Source of the DNA: Tretioscincus oriximinensis
Lineage: Eukaryota; Chordata; Lepidosauria; Squamata; Gymnophthalmidae
Length of the DNA: 64,000 nucleotides
NCBI GenBank assembly: GCA_022410635.1
Contig: JAJVDF010000019.1
Span: 3,224,101-3,288,100 of the forward strand
Direction: 5' to 3'
Shown here: positions 48,474 to 60,262 of the stretch, piece by piece
How the letters are laid out: every line of letters starts with the position of its first letter
Position numbering within the stretch: the stretch's first letter is position 1
The notes under the pieces: model-generated
The model's database searches: none
The model's input: the letters and a program-made list of their open reading frames with translations, nothing else
What the model was told of the DNA's origin: nothing
Position numbers and translations under genes: made by a program

Positions 48474-49766
48474 AGAGGTGGTTGAAGTGCTTGACAGGTG
48501 CCTGGAAGCAGTGATGGGCTGGATGGAGGCTAATAAATTGAAGATGAATCCCGACAAGACGGAGGTGCTGTGTGTTGGAGCATCCCGGGTTCGTGAAGTG
48601 GGGAGGCACCCTGTCCTTGGTGGGGTAGAATTACCCTATAAGGGATGGGTGTGAAATCTTGGGGTGCTTCTGGACTCTGCTCTGACACTTGAAATCAGGT
48701 GAAGGCAGTGGCCAGGAGTGCCTACTTCCAGTTACGTCTGGTTCGCCAGTTACGGCCACTTCTGAACAGGGATGATCTAGCCACAGTAATCCATGCTCTG
48801 GTAACGCCCAGATTGGACTATTGTGATGCGCTCTATATGGGGCTGCCCTTGAAAATGGTTCGGAAGCTACAGCTGGTGCAGAATGCAGCTGCTAGACTGC
48901 TGACAGGGACAGCTGGCCACATCACACCCGTCTTGAAAGAGCTGCACTGGCTGCCCATTCGCTACCGAGCCCAATTCAAGGTTTTGACTTTAACGTACAA
49001 GGCCCTAAATAACTTGGGCCCCAAATATCTAAAGGAGGGATGCATCTTATAGGGAGTTGTGGAGATGGAGAGAATATGTAATTGAAAAAACGAGTGTTGA
49101 AATCAACTCAGTTAAAGTGAACTCTTCATATGATATACAAAAAATTATAGAAATTAAGAATAACTGGCTCAGGATAAAAGAATATCTAATACAAAATTCG
49201 TCTAGCCCATCCACTATCTATAAAATTAATTTGATATATTCCCTATGAATATATGCTACAACGATAACATGCAAAGGAGGAGGGAGGGAAGAGGGAGGGT
49301 AGGGAAGGGTATATTTGTCAGTACGGTTAAATGATTGGAAATGTAGTAATATGTAAATAAGTAAGCTATNGATGAAACTGTACAGATTATAACTAATATA
49401 TATAAAGGAACGTCTTCTTCCATACCAACCTGNCCGTGCNTTAAGATCTGCAGGAGAGGCCCTCCTTTCAACAGCCAGTGGAGTGGGAACCCNGGCTAGG
49501 GCCTTCTCAGTGGTTGCCCCTCATCTTTGGAATAATCTCCCCCTCGAGGTGCGTCTATCATCATCGTTGTATTCTTTTAGAAGGTCCTTGAAGACACACC
49601 TCTTTTACCTGGCCTTTGGCTGAAGTAATGTCATCTCTATCCCTACTTTTAAATATTGTTTTATACTGTTTCAATTTTTGTAGTGATGTTTTACTGTTTT
49701 TGCTGCCCTGAGACCTTCGGGTATAGGGCGGGGTATAAGTTTAAATAAATAAAATAAATAAATAAA
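48474..49766 (+). mobile_element. L2 LINE 3' half inserted in CR1, itself interrupted by an L1-like piece
   Basis: Encodes the end of an L2 reverse transcriptase (WMEANKLKMNPDKTEVLCVG, PRLDYCDALYMGLPL, QLVQNAAARLLTG, ELHWLPIRYRAQFKVLTL), broken at KYLKE by the insertion at 49,037-49,397. It continues from 49,409 through the C-terminus to the 3' tail 'gagaccttcgggtataggg ... aaataaataaag'. One frame break near 48,655. It is the best-preserved L2 in the window. Confidence 0.75.
49037..49397 (+). mobile_element. short L1-like insertion inside L2
   Basis: About 361 bp splitting the L2 coding line between KYLKE and the following R-L-L. It is flanked by atatctaaagga (49,025-49,036) and atatataaagga (49,398-49,409), an 11/12 target duplication. 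It ends a coding-like stretch, then has a purine-rich segment (ggaggagggagggaagaggg) typical of L1 3' regions, without a clear poly(A). Confidence 0.5.
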
Positions 49767-50333
49767 GTGGTAAAAAGAAAATTAAAATGGAAAATGAGAA
49801 NATTCCAATCCCTTCAAAAAGCATGGAAACTATTTATAGATACAATATTGGAGGCTCAAATACAAAGCATTCCCAAGAGAAGATAGAATTCTGCCAAGTC
49901 CAAGAGGAAACCTGTATGGCTTACCTCTACAGAAAAGGAAGTCATTAGAATGAAGAGAAACTAATTTAAAAAGTGGGAATGTGAAGAAAAAAATTGAGGA
50001 GCACATTGCTAAGAATAGTAAAAGAAATTATAAGAACTTCTTCAAATACATCAGAAAAGGCTCTTGGGGTGTTGGTGGACAGTTCAATAAAGATGTTATC
50101 CCAGTGTACAGCAGCAGTGAAAAAAGCAAATTCAATGTTAGGGATAATTAGGAAAAGAATTGAAAGCAAGTCAGCAAGTGTTGTTTTTCCTCTTTATAAA
50201 TCTGTGGTGAGGCCACATTTGGAATGCTGTGTACAGTTCTGGTCACCACATCTCATAAAGGATATTGTAGAATTAGAGAACATTATAAAATCTGGCTGCA
50301 ATGTCTGGGCCTCTTCAGCCTTGAAAGATAGCA
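49767..50333 (+). mobile_element. CR1-like LINE, 3' part after the L2 insertion
   Basis: CR1 reverse transcriptase C-terminal sequence: EKALGVLVDSSIKM, AAVKKANSMLGIIRKRI, LYKSVVRPHLECCVQFWSP, DIVELEN, then in another frame GLFSLER. It ends exactly where the Ngaro 3' end ('gcagcggatggctaa') starts. Confidence 0.7.
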
Positions 50334-51109
50334 TTTGCAGCGGATGGCTAATCAGGCAAAGAGACACAAAAGGTCAAATTAAACAGTTTATTAACCTAAA
50401 TGCAAAACCATAACAATACACATACCTGATGAAGACTAATTTTAAAGTGCATCAGAACACTGACTTGCAACATCAAACATAAGAGCAATATATAATAATG
50501 TGCAACAAAACCCTGAATTGAAGAGAAATTGGCCATGGCAAAAAATAGGAGTGTGGCAGCGCAGCATCTCGATTGACTTACGGTCAGCCATCTGGCCTGA
50601 CCACCATTTTTCCCAGACCACACTCCACCTTTGGCGTAGGCCTCTGGCTGCCTGCCCCGATGGCAAGGCCAGCCCATCCAAATCTGCTAGCTAAGTCCCT
50701 GGGCAGACACCTACTGCCCTGGCCCTGCGACATGGGTTCATGGCCGTCCACTCACCAGGTGGGCCTAGCTCGTGGTCTGCCCATCCTGAGCTTTCAGCAG
50801 CCAACCAACTGGCCCACCTTTTGTGGGCACTGCTCAGGCCCGCAGCCTGAGACAGCACACCATTGAGGATCAAGGAAGTTGAATGGAACTCTCAAGGAAC
50901 CGTTCTTTGAATAGCCCCCCTCCATGATTCTAGAGTTGTGTTTGGCCACACTTACCCCCAATGGTAGGCTCCACAACTCCTGAACCCCTTTAGAAGGGCC
51001 CCTCCAGACTGGGGTAGTCATGGGGATACCTGCCCTCANGCAGTTTACTCCCCTTGGCTGATTGAGATGCATGAACCACCACTAGAGCTGACAGCTCCCA
51101 TCACATACT
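50334..51109 (-). other. non-coding 3' region of Ngaro copy B
   Basis: Shares 'gcagcggatggctaa', 'gtttattaacc', 'ggtcagccatctggcctgac' and 'ctgaaccc ctttagaagggcccctcc' with copies A, C and the 59.2-kb fragment. Ngaro elements usually carry split direct repeats here; I could not delimit them by eye. Confidence 0.6.
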
Positions 51110-51640
51110 CTCATTATAACAGCCAGGCCTTAAATGCACCCACAACCTGGTGAAGCCAAGAATCCATACCCAATTCTAACATGTGAACTCCATCCTGCTG
51201 GAACGGCCCGAGCCCAGATGAACAAAAAGCCTTGTGACCCACCAGACTGCAAAATGATCCTAACAATCTTGGAGTTTATCTGTCTCCTTGCATAGTTCAT
51301 CTTGTCAGGGTTGACGATACCTCTCCACTTCAAACGAAACAGCAACTGGGACCAAAAGATCTTGGTGCTAGGCATGAGGCTGATAACTTCTCCAAATCGG
51401 TGAGTATGATGTGCATCAACTGTGTGTTCATGATGTCAGGCCCANGTCATTCTCACCAAGCTGCAGGACGATGGCATCCCAGTGTTCCATGCTGTTCTCG
51501 AGGAGGGGGAACAATTCATGCCACAGCATTCTGTGGCAGCCCATCCCAAAGACTCCCACTGGCAGGAACAAGTTCCATGTCCAGCAGGAGTCCTTGGTGT
51601 ATAGGCTAGCTTAATGTACAATACAGTGCCCCACAATGCA
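51110..51640 (-). pseudogene. SGNH-type hydrolase remnant of Ngaro element
   Basis: In one frame near 51,440-51,480 DAIVLQLGEND carries the G-x-N-D block. Further on (51,375-51,240) NPDKMNYARRQINSKIVRIILQSGG parallels the fused ORF of copy A, and in a third frame QQDGVHMLELG (about 51,180-51,210) keeps the D-x-x-H block. At least two frameshifts. SGNH hydrolases are esterases/lipases in other settings; their job in retrotransposons is unknown to me. Confidence 0.6.
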
Positions 51641-51759
51641 TATCCGGTATCCTGCAGTTAACAATAATACAGAAAAGAAAACAACAATAAGCTCNCAAAA
51701 TAAACTTGCAAGTAAAGCAACTTAATCCTTAACCAGTCTAACATATGACTGGAAGGCCC

Positions 51760-52700
51760 TTGACTGCCCTCACCCAATGGCCTGAATCATCTCAGGAGGA
51801 ACNGGAAGTGCTGCCTCTGATGTCGCTGCCCCTATTCGAAAGGAATGTAAGCCGTATTCCGCTGGTGGCAGGCCGAGCTTACATAGGGCTCTCCAAAATA
51901 TTGTAATGGCCTGGAAGCAGGAAAGGTATGAACCATCTCTTTGTATCAGAAAAGGACCTGACAGTGTAGGCTGACCATCTTAAAATGCCCTGTGAGTTGT
52001 CCCAAGCAAATGTGTGCCCCTTTCCCCTGCTGATCCATTTTGGACCTTCTCAGCAATATGATAACCATATCAGCCCCAATCTGCACATCTCCTGCTTGAA
52101 TGGTTGCCGGCCCTGTAGATCTGACTGCAGAGATAATATCTCCTGGGCGAAAGGCCCCAAAGTATAAAAGAGAAAATGCGGCTCTGAAAAGGGAGGCTTC
52201 ATAGTTTCACTACAAAGTGACGGAAGGAACTCCAGGATCTGAGACAATAATGGGAATAACACTGGGCATCTGGAAACTGGCTTTAGAGGAGCACCATGAG
52301 CCAATTCTGCCTCGGCCCTTCTGGCCATTAAGGTGCCACAGATCTCAGGGCAGCCAATAATGTTAGCAAAGAATTGTAGGGCAGACAAATGAATCCTGAT
52401 GGTCCTGATGGCCCTCCCAGCTTCCCNGAGGTGCTCTAAGTACATCAGTACTGTGTTCTCAATAAAACACCCCTTGCTTGCCCTTTCAGGGCCCCAAGTG
52501 AANTGCTGATACTCATGAAAGGCCCTCCGATAGGCTGCCTGGATTGAAGTGGAAATGGAACTCCATACCACTTGTGATATCCTCCCAAGATCCCATAGGT
52601 GCGTTGGAAATTCCTCCTGATGCAGAAACACTTCCAGCGCCAGGTGTTTGAACCGCTCCCATTGTTGATGAGATAATGCATCCGCAATGTTATTATCCAC
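51760..52700 (-). pseudogene. Ngaro tyrosine recombinase, decayed
   Basis: The N-terminal SAM-like part lies in 52,445-52,650 (SISTSIQAAYRRAFHEYQ, YLEHL, IRIHLSALQFFANIIGCP). The catalytic start (PVLFPLLSQILEFLPSLCSETM) continues to LFYTLGPFAQEI, where the usual first catalytic arginine position no longer reads as arginine. After a stop at 52,050, HSFRIGAAT at about 51,833-51,847 keeps the H-x-x-R motif, followed by AFQSYVRL, where the nucleophile tyrosine would sit. This enzyme replaces the integrase of LTR elements. Confidence 0.65.
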
Positions 52701-52749
52701 CCCTGGGACATGCACATATAATAAACTGATATTGGAGTGAAGACATATA

Positions 52750-53417
52750 AGAACAAACTCTCTTACTAATGACATAACCTTCTTAGACTTGGACGATTGC
52801 TTGTACACAACCTGAACCACTGCCGCATTATCACACCAGAATGTGACCTGNTAATTCTTAAAATGAACCTAAAGATGTGAAGATACTAAGAGGGGAAAGA
52901 ATTCTAAAAAGGTCAGATCCCTGCATAAACCAGCCCACTTCCAGTCCTCAGGCCACTCCTGGGCACACCATTGCCCCATGTAGTAAACCCTGAATCCAAT
53001 CCCCCCAGCTGCATCCAAATAAATTTGCAATCTGTTCGCCGGTTCCATGGGGGAAAGCCAAACTGACACACCATGGTATTCAGCTAAGAATCTTTCCCAT
53101 ACCTTGATGTCCTTTTTTATACCCTCAGATATTTGAATATGATGACGAGGCACTAGAACCCCTCGGGTAGATTGAGCTAGATGGGCACAAAAGGCCCTGC
53201 CCAGTCTCACAACCCTATAGGTAAAATTAAGATGCCCCAGCAACACTGGACTTCCTTTAAAGTAGCCTTCTTGCACCCCTTCTTGCAGCAACAATTTGAT
53301 NAACCTGGACAGTTTCTCTAGCGGAAGCATGGATTCCCCTTTAATGAAGTCCAAAGTATTCCCCAAATACGTAAGCACCGGTAGGGGACCTTCCATATTA
53401 TCAGGGGCCAAAGGCAC
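52750..53417 (-). pseudogene. Ngaro RNase H region, interrupted
   Basis: 53,417-52,869 begins with LTYLGNTLDF (end of the RT connection), passes GHLNFTYRVVRLGRAF and reaches IYLDAAGGIGFRVYY, the first RNase H aspartate block (LDAAGGIGF). A stop at 52,869 separates it from the next frame, where YVHVPGVDNNIADALSHQQW gives the final block (VDNxxADALS). It would degrade the RNA strand during reverse transcription. The order matches DIRS/Ngaro elements. Confidence 0.7.
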
Positions 53418-53423
53418 CCCAAG

Positions 53424-54157
53424 CTACCCAGTGACTGTTTGAAAAGTGTATAGCAGCTGTTGACATTGATCTATGCCCCGTTCCCAAAGGAAAAGAAAAT
53501 CATCTATGTAGNGGATAACCTTAGCAAACGGTGCCCTTCTCCAGACTTCCCATTCCAAAAATGTGCTGAAAGCCTCAAAAGCAGCACAAGATATGAAGGA
53601 GCCCATGGGCATGGTCTTATTAACATACCAATTCCCATCAGATTTGAAATCCAAGATTTGAAAGTCATCAGGATGTATAAGAAGTAAGTGAAAGGCTGAC
53701 TTATCCATTTGTGCCCCTGGATCAAAATCCTCAAAAGTCCAATTGCCATGTCTATGGTGGAGCACTTAACCTTGCACAGGGCTGGATCTATAAAATCATT
53801 AATGGAGGCTCGTCTTGGGTATGGCAGATAATGTATGAGCCTAAATTCCCCAGGCACTTTCTTATGCACCACCCCCAAAGGAGATACATGTANGTTAGGC
53901 ATAGGTGGAGATGCGAATGGGCCCATAACCCTCCCCAAGGCACATTCCCTAGCAATTTTGGCAGAGGCTACCTCTGGGCACATCTGAAGGGATTTCAAAT
54001 TGTTACAGTCTTTTCTTAGCTCTGAGCATAAAGAAGGAATGTGAAAGCCAGCAGAAAAACCTGTCCAAATGATTTTGGCAGCCTTGCGGCCAGGGTAGGC
54101 TTTTAAAAGCTGCCCCAGCCAACTTGTAATAATAAGGGATGGGGCAAGTGTATGCAA
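53424..54157 (-). pseudogene. Ngaro reverse transcriptase, frameshifted
   Basis: The upstream frame (53,504-54,157) shows the fingers/palm part: SPLGVVHKKVPGEFRLIHYL and ASINDFIDPALCKV. The downstream frame (53,424-53,765) continues with DKSAFHLLLIHPDDF, MPMGSFISCAAFEAF and the catalytic box YIDDFLF at 53,493-53,510. The switch of frame near 53,750 breaks the protein. The DKSAF aspartate and both aspartates of YIDD remain. It would copy the element's RNA into DNA. Confidence 0.75.
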
Positions 54158-54189
54158 CTGCTTTGGCAGTCATGCCTTGGAGGTGGCAG

Positions 54190-54763
54190 CTACAGGAGCC
54201 CCTCTGGCTGGAGGGCCTCCGAGTCTGCACCCAGGACCAAATCCCTGAGCAGATTCCCCGCTCTAAAATATCCTGGAGAGTCCCTACAATGTGGGTGCTG
54301 GCCTCCACATTTTTCACATGCATGTTCGNACTTGCACCTTGCATCGCTCAAGGTTAAATTCCCAACAGCATGATTTCTTAATGAAGGGGTTTTGCCACAT
54401 CTTCCTTCTGAATTCACGAGATGAGCGGGAAGGTGAGGAATATGAAAGTTGATGAACTGTAGTCAGCCAGATGTGATGTATTATGAAATCCCATCTGAAA
54501 GCCCCTGAGTTGGATGCAAACTTCCTAAAAGCCTCATCATAATTAATAGCAGCTTGATCACCAGCCATGGCTCTGGCACGTAATACATTTGCCATATGGC
54601 CGCTCAACTGCCATGCCCTTTCAGGGAAGACAGCAGTTACCAGCCGCATATATTGGATGAAACAAATTACCCAGTTGTCAAAATTCCTCTTGATTGGGGC
54701 CAACCTGCTAGATCTCTTCCATTTCCCAGTGCTCGATTTTNCACCTTCCTGATTGACTATCAA
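54190..54763 (-). pseudogene. Ngaro gag-like region with zinc-finger remnant
   Basis: Two overlapping frames. The first (54,314-54,763, 149 codons) has AFPERAWQLSGHMA-like helical sequence (written here from its frame as VFPERAWQLSG), AINYDEAFRKFA and FNLERC. The second (54,190-54,417) carries EHACEKCGGQHPHC, a cysteine/histidine cluster like the zinc finger after Ngaro gag domains. A frameshift near 54,330-54,360 separates the parts. Gag-like proteins of this group are thought to package the element RNA in the cytoplasm. Confidence 0.6.
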
Positions 54764-55647
54764 ATAATTAAAATTAATGGTTAAAACTGTTTTCTAATAC
54801 TGTTCTGGTATTTGTTGCTATGAAGGTAAACTTGGCAACTTGAAATTTTACATGTGAAAAGACATATGCCAAGAGGAAACATATACATTCTTTCTCTGGT
54901 AACTTGAAATAGATTATCCAACCAAGGTGTTTGATCCTGATGGAATCTTAGAGGAGATAGCATAGCATGAAATGTGTAAAGTCCTCAACCTGATCTGGGC
55001 TATAGTGACAACAATATTGGTTCCTTGGAATATTTTTGTAATAACCAAGAGGCTTCATTATAGGGACTATTTGGAAGACTGCTGATGTAAAGAAACTTCT
55101 CAGAGATGCATTTGTAAAGTTGAATTAATGGAGCACACTTCATGCTTCTTAGAATTAGGATATCATTTGGAACTTTTGGATTGGTTTGTTCACTCTTCAT
55201 CCCTTGGTGCAATACTGAATACTTTATATTNCAGGGTCTTCTTGTTTCCAGTGTGCACAAGTGATTAGTCTGGATTGTTGTTGGCAAAAAGATTGTTTTC
55301 ATATTGCTTTTTCTACTAATGGAAGCAATCAGTGGATGGAACAATTTACATTTCCCATGCCTTCTGTGATAAGACTTTTGTGATTTTGGATAATCGCAAG
55401 TTTCCTAGTAATTGTTCGCCACTGAAAAGTAGATCATGCTCTATGTAAAAGCAAAGGAAAGAACAAATTCAGAAAGTAAGTTGGGATGTACAAAAGACTG
55501 CCAACACAAAGCTGTTAAACTAAAAACTGATTCTCTGGGTGTCCCAAAACTGGAACAATATTTTTTTAAAAATCAGGTCCTGTTTTGGATAACCATCTGA
55601 AATCCAAATGGAATAGGTTGCTCAGGCTCATATGTTAGGGAAAGTTT

Positions 55648-55672
55648 TCTTTCTTTCTTTCTTTTCTTTCGT
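55648..55672. repeat. CTTT microsatellite
   Basis: (tttc)n run of about 25 bp. Confidence 0.85.
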
Positions 55673-56766
55673 CCTTACTCTTTCCTCTTCTGCTAGAAAG
55701 GGCTAGGGTTGAATTATTTATATACTTATAACAGTAAATATTACTTCTAGAAAAAGGGAAAGCCAATTTAGTTGGTGAACCCTGCCACAGGGAATAGAAG
55801 AACCCCAAATTGCCCACAGTTCCTTTCAATAATGTTCAGTTTTTGTAATCCATCATACAAACTGATTGTTCTAATGGGACACCCAGAATACTTCAGATCT
55901 TTCAAGTTGTGACTATAAAATCCTGAATGCAGTTTTATGGAAGGAATGATTACTTCCTGTCTAGTCAGATACGATCTGTGGCATATAATTACAAATTTAT
56001 AGGATTTTCCCAATTGCAAAGTTGGAATTAGAAAGAGAAGTGGTAGTGATTTATTTGATTTATTTATTTGGTCTATACACAAAATAAAATACTTATTTTG
56101 AGTTAAATCAACTTGTTGGAGCTAGTAGTGAAGAAAGGAAATTTGTTTATTTCTAACATTTATATATCATTTTCCATAAAATATCTGAAACTAGTTTTAT
56201 AGAAGAGAGATTAAAAGGAAGGTTAAGAAAAACATGTTAAAACACATATAATGAAAAATAAAATTGCTAAGTGGCTGTCTTTTTTAGGCTTGAAGTGCTG
56301 AATCCTCCTTTTCGATCTGCCATTTCACAGCAGGTTCAAAACGAAAAGTTGGTTTCATTTTTTATTCCCTCACTCAAATAAACATATAAGTGGAAAGCTA
56401 TCACATAATTCTGACGAAAGATTTTGGATAGGCAGGTACTTACTATGATGATAAATGTTGCTGTAATTTATATATTGAGCATGTCTGAATTTCCTTTATA
56501 TACCTCTATATTAGTCAACTTTCTTGTTATTCTATTGCCAATTAGCAATATTTATTGGTTTAGCCACCCTCTCTATGGATAGAATTAGACACATCCTTTT
56601 AATACAGTTTCAGTCCTGAAGAACTGTTCTAAACTAGGGCCTTCTCTGTGATAACCCCCAGGTTGTGAAATGATCTTTTTTTCTGACACCTAGTGAAGGC
56701 GTCTGAACACCCTGTTCACCCTCACCTTTTGCTGAGCCAAAATTCCTCTCATCTTGAAAACACTTT

Positions 56767-56970
56767 CAGAGAAATAGCCGTGTTAGTCTAGCCGAAAGTC
56801 CAGCAAAAGAGCTAGCAGCACTTTGAGACTAACTTGAGAAAAGTGGTTGGCATAAGCTTTCATAGACAGGTCTACTTCTTCAGATGCATCTGAAGAAGTA
56901 GACCTGTCTACGAAAGCTTATGCCAACCACTTTTCTCAAGTTAGTCTCAAAGTGCTGCTAGCTCTTTTGC
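56767..56970. repeat. 168-bp near-perfect palindrome of a dispersed repeat
   Basis: 56,803-56,970 reads the same on both strands about the centre 56,886/56,887 (agatg|catct), with a single mismatched pair near the HindIII-like aagctt. The preceding 36 bp ('gagaaatagccgtgttagtc ...') is the head of one unit only. This is an inverted duplication with no spacer. Confidence 0.9.
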
Positions 56971-57024
56971 TTGAAAACACTGCTACTATTTTTAATTGTT
57001 CTATTTTAACTGATTTATGGCTTT

Positions 57025-57268
57025 TTTATTTATTTATTTATTTGTACTTGTATCCTGCCCTATACCTGAAGGTCTCAGGGCAGCCAACATTGGGCGGCAC
57101 ACATAACTTTTGTTGCTTTCTCTACAGCAGACATCCTGTGGAGTAGTTGAGGCTGACAGAGTTCAACAAACTGTGACCCAACTGGCTTTTGTGGAGGAGT
57201 GGGGAATCGAACCGGGAGACTACCAGGTACAAGTCCAACACTCAACCACTACACCAAACTGTGATCTG
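57025..57268 (-). mobile_element. tRNA-derived SINE, nearly full length, antisense
   Basis: On the - strand: tRNA-like head with A box (tggtgtagtgg, 57,246-57,256) and B box (ggttcgattcc, 57,203-57,213), a body of about 110 bp ('gttgaactctgtcagcc'), then the 'gccctgagaccttcaggta ... aggatacaag' tail and taaataaat end at 57,025. Pol III type, diverged. Confidence 0.75.
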
Positions 57269-57419
57269 CCAGGGATGTAGCTATCACAGTGCAAGCTGGG
57301 GCAGTGTCCTGGGATCTTCAGGGCTTGGGGCCTTGGCAGGGGGCAGCCATTTATAATTTTTTTAAAAAAAAATTTCAGGCTCCTGTGGCCTCTTTTTGTC
57401 TATCTGCACCAGGTTCCCC

Positions 57420-57510
57420 ATGAGTCTAGCTACACCATGGTGAGCTGCCCTGAGACTTTGGGATATAGGGTGGAATATAAATCTAAATAAGTAAATAAAT
57501 AAATAAATGT
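57420..57510 (+). mobile_element. L2/SINE 3' tail
   Basis: 'gagctgccctgagactttgg', 'atagggtggaatataaat' and a taaataaataaatg tail. Confidence 0.7.
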
Positions 57511-59149
57511 ACATGTCTAACTCCAGCCCATGTATATTTCTAACAACTAAGCCATGAGCTTTGAGAAGCTCAAGAATAAGAGTTATTTAAAAGTACAATG
57601 TGTTATGGATGTCCAGCTCTTTCAACACTTAATGGATTGGCCCAGTTATAAGACATGATTCTTTTAGTTACTAAATAATGAGTACATTCTGGATATGGAA
57701 ATGCAGTCAATAGCACTCATGGAATGACCCGCTTATTCAAACCCCAGCATCCCAATATTCCTAGAGAGCTGACCTCCTTACCCTGTTTCTCTATCATCAA
57801 AATTCTCTGGATAACAACAATCTAATGTCTCACTACATCACTTTAACAGTCAAACATCAACTGTCCTGCTCCAATTGCCTTTTTAAAAAAACCCAGAACT
57901 AGCCTCTGTCCACATGAAATGCTCCCCTTCCTTTAAAGTTAATTCATTAGGTTTCATACATTTTTACCATTACACCTATCTACATGATATTAACAAGAAG
58001 CACAATACCTACATTTAAACAGTGTTCAGCCCTTCCTGTTGAAACAATATCTCAGTCCATGTGTACCTTATTATTCCACATATTAGAGTGGAACAACAGA
58101 CCAGGATAAGTCATCCAAATGGCATCCTTTTAAAAGCTGGGGGAGCCAAAATAATTGTGGAAACATCCTTACAGCATAAAGCACTTCTCTTAATATTCTG
58201 ATGCAGTTCTGTCTGTAAAACATCTTTACAGGCGGGTGTATTTTAGGGGAAGTATATGTTAATATTAGTAAAATAAAGCACATTCAAAATGGGGCATATT
58301 ATGGATTCTATCTGAGAAATGCATATTAGGCAGGATTGTTTAGAAGAGACTGTATCTGAGTGCATTCTTTTTAAAAACAACATGAACAAATAAAGAAATA
58401 TAATGCATTAAACATGTGTTGAATTGCATAAAGTTGAGAAATTCAAAATTTGATGGGAACTGTCTATTGCAATATTTCTGGTGGGAATATACAAAAATCC
58501 TACTAAAAAGAGTCTGTTTGATGTAGTCCAATTTCATTGGCCTTTTACCAATCTACTTCCACCCTCCAAATTGAACTTTAGCAATTTATAGAATATTAAA
58601 ATCTGAATTTAAAATTTACTACTATACTTTATAAGAAATTCTTCATCTGAGTTGAACAGTTTCATAGTTTGGGAAAAAACCCTGATTATTTACCTTGAAA
58701 ATGCAACAATATATAAAACACTAAAAAGATATACAAGATCTTTGGGAATTGATGGTCTTTTAGAACTGAGTGTAAATAAAATGCAATGCTTTAACAAAAG
58801 CTTTTTTCTTTTAGTGGAAATGATTGCAGATGTTTCTCTCTTGGTTGCTTAAGATGGAAAGTTATTCCATCATCTTTACTATAATCAGAAAGATGGTGAA
58901 TTTTCTTTAAAGAAATACATATATATTTACTTAGAGCACTGACACAATACTTTGAATTACCAAATAAGATTCTATACAACAAACTGTCATTCTTGCTCTC
59001 ACCTTCAAGCACTAAATAAATTGTAACCCCTATATTTTAATTGCCAGCAACAGCTATACAGGCATTGTATATACAGGCATTTTACTATACATACATTATT
59101 GGTATATCGATAAAGGCATATTTAATAAAGGCATTTGAGTACAACATAC

Positions 59150-59465
59150 AGCTGAATATAAGTGGAATACATTTAGGCCATGGCTGAATAAAATAGGAGT
59201 ATGTGGGGCACGGCAACTTGACTGACAGTCCCGCACAATCACAGCCCCCTCTCTCTGACTCAAAGTCATGTTCGGCTTCCAGCCCCTCCCCAAAGGTGAG
59301 CTCCACGATCCTGAAACACTTAGCCCCCCTCAAAATATGGGATAGCCAGGGATATCTCTCCACAGTCCAGTAGCTACCCTTGTTTTCTAGCCAAGATGTG
59401 CACCTGCAACGCAGCATGCCATCAGCTGTTGGCCCTCCTGACTGCCACACTGCTAATGCTTGTCT
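59150..59465 (-). mobile_element. Ngaro-family 3' region fragment (copy D)
   Basis: 'aaaataggagtatgtgg' parallels 50,545-50,562 of copy B, and 'aaggtgagctccacgatcctgaaac ... gatagccagggatat' (split) parallels 'atggtaggctccacaactcctgaac ... gtagtcatggggata' at 50,961-51,031. No coding part. Confidence 0.5.
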
Positions 59466-59769
59466 GCCTCAGGTACATAGGCAAGTTCTTTGCTGCTGTT
59501 CTGGTGTAAATATTGCATGTTTCTAAACTATTTGGGGTTAAATATTTAAAATTACCCTAATAACTTAAGAGTGGACAACAAATCCCCCAAAACATTTTCT
59601 ATGAGGTTCTAGTTGGGAAATTGATGACTATTCCAGATTCTTCCAGAACCTTGATGAAATTTGAGGTATTTTGGGGATCACTGTTTTTGGAAGGTCCAGG
59701 GATGCTCAAGTTCAGCTACCTCAGAGAAGGCATGACGTTTTTGTCCTAAGACTTCCTGAAACTTGACTA

Positions 59770-59830
59770 ATCATAGAATCGTAGAGTTGGAAGGGACCTC
59801 CAAGGTCATTGGGTCCAACCCCCTGTAATC
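59770..59830 (-). mobile_element. CR1 3'-terminal fragment, antisense
   Basis: 'aatcatagaatcgtagagttgg' and 'gggtccaaccccctg' match the end of the CR1 at 12,985. Confidence 0.7.
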
Positions 59831-60215
59831 TATTGTACCCTACATACACTCCAGGATTTCAGTGGAAAAGGGAGCAAGATAGCCTCAGAACATCTCTAAG
59901 ATCCTACCAAGTTTCACAGCAGACAAGATATGATTTTCATTGTGGGCTTCCTCCTGGAAACATAAAGGTCCATAAATGTAAAAAAATCCAAACTGTTCTG
60001 TGGAAAAATGAAACAAAACTGCCATCACATTCCAAAATGGACACAGATCACAGGCCACTTCTCCTTGAAATGAAGAAACTGGGTCAATTTTCAATAAAGA
60101 CCTTTCTATCATACTGCTTAAAGCTGCATCTAGTCACTTATTTATTACACTATTGTTGAATATTCTGAAATAAAGCACTGTCTAGACTGTTTTGCTCCTT
60201 AATAGCCATGCTTTA

Positions 60216-60262
60216 TTCCAGAATGCTTGCTTGCTTGTATGTTTGTTTGTTCGTACGTATGT
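60216..60262. repeat. TTGC/TTTG/TACG microsatellite
   Basis: Compound 4-bp repeat (gcttgcttgcttgtatgttt...). Confidence 0.85.

Larger units (their letters stand above)
50334..54766 (-). mobile_element. Ngaro/DIRS-like tyrosine-recombinase retrotransposon (copy B)
   Basis: A 4.4-kb element on the - strand. From right to left: gag-like region, reverse transcriptase, RNase H, tyrosine recombinase, SGNH hydrolase, then the non-coding 3' end shared with copies A and C. Frames are shifted and interrupted, with several Ns, so it is inactive. The 5' end stops near 54,766 without the CpG-rich leader of copy A, i.e. it is 5'-truncated. It inserted next to or into the CR1 ending at 50,333. Confidence 0.75.

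Noticed and set aside
50334..54766. Endogenous retrovirus or Gypsy LTR element
   Set aside because: No integrase, protease or LTRs seen. The recombinase H-x-x-R motif and gene order fit Ngaro/DIRS.
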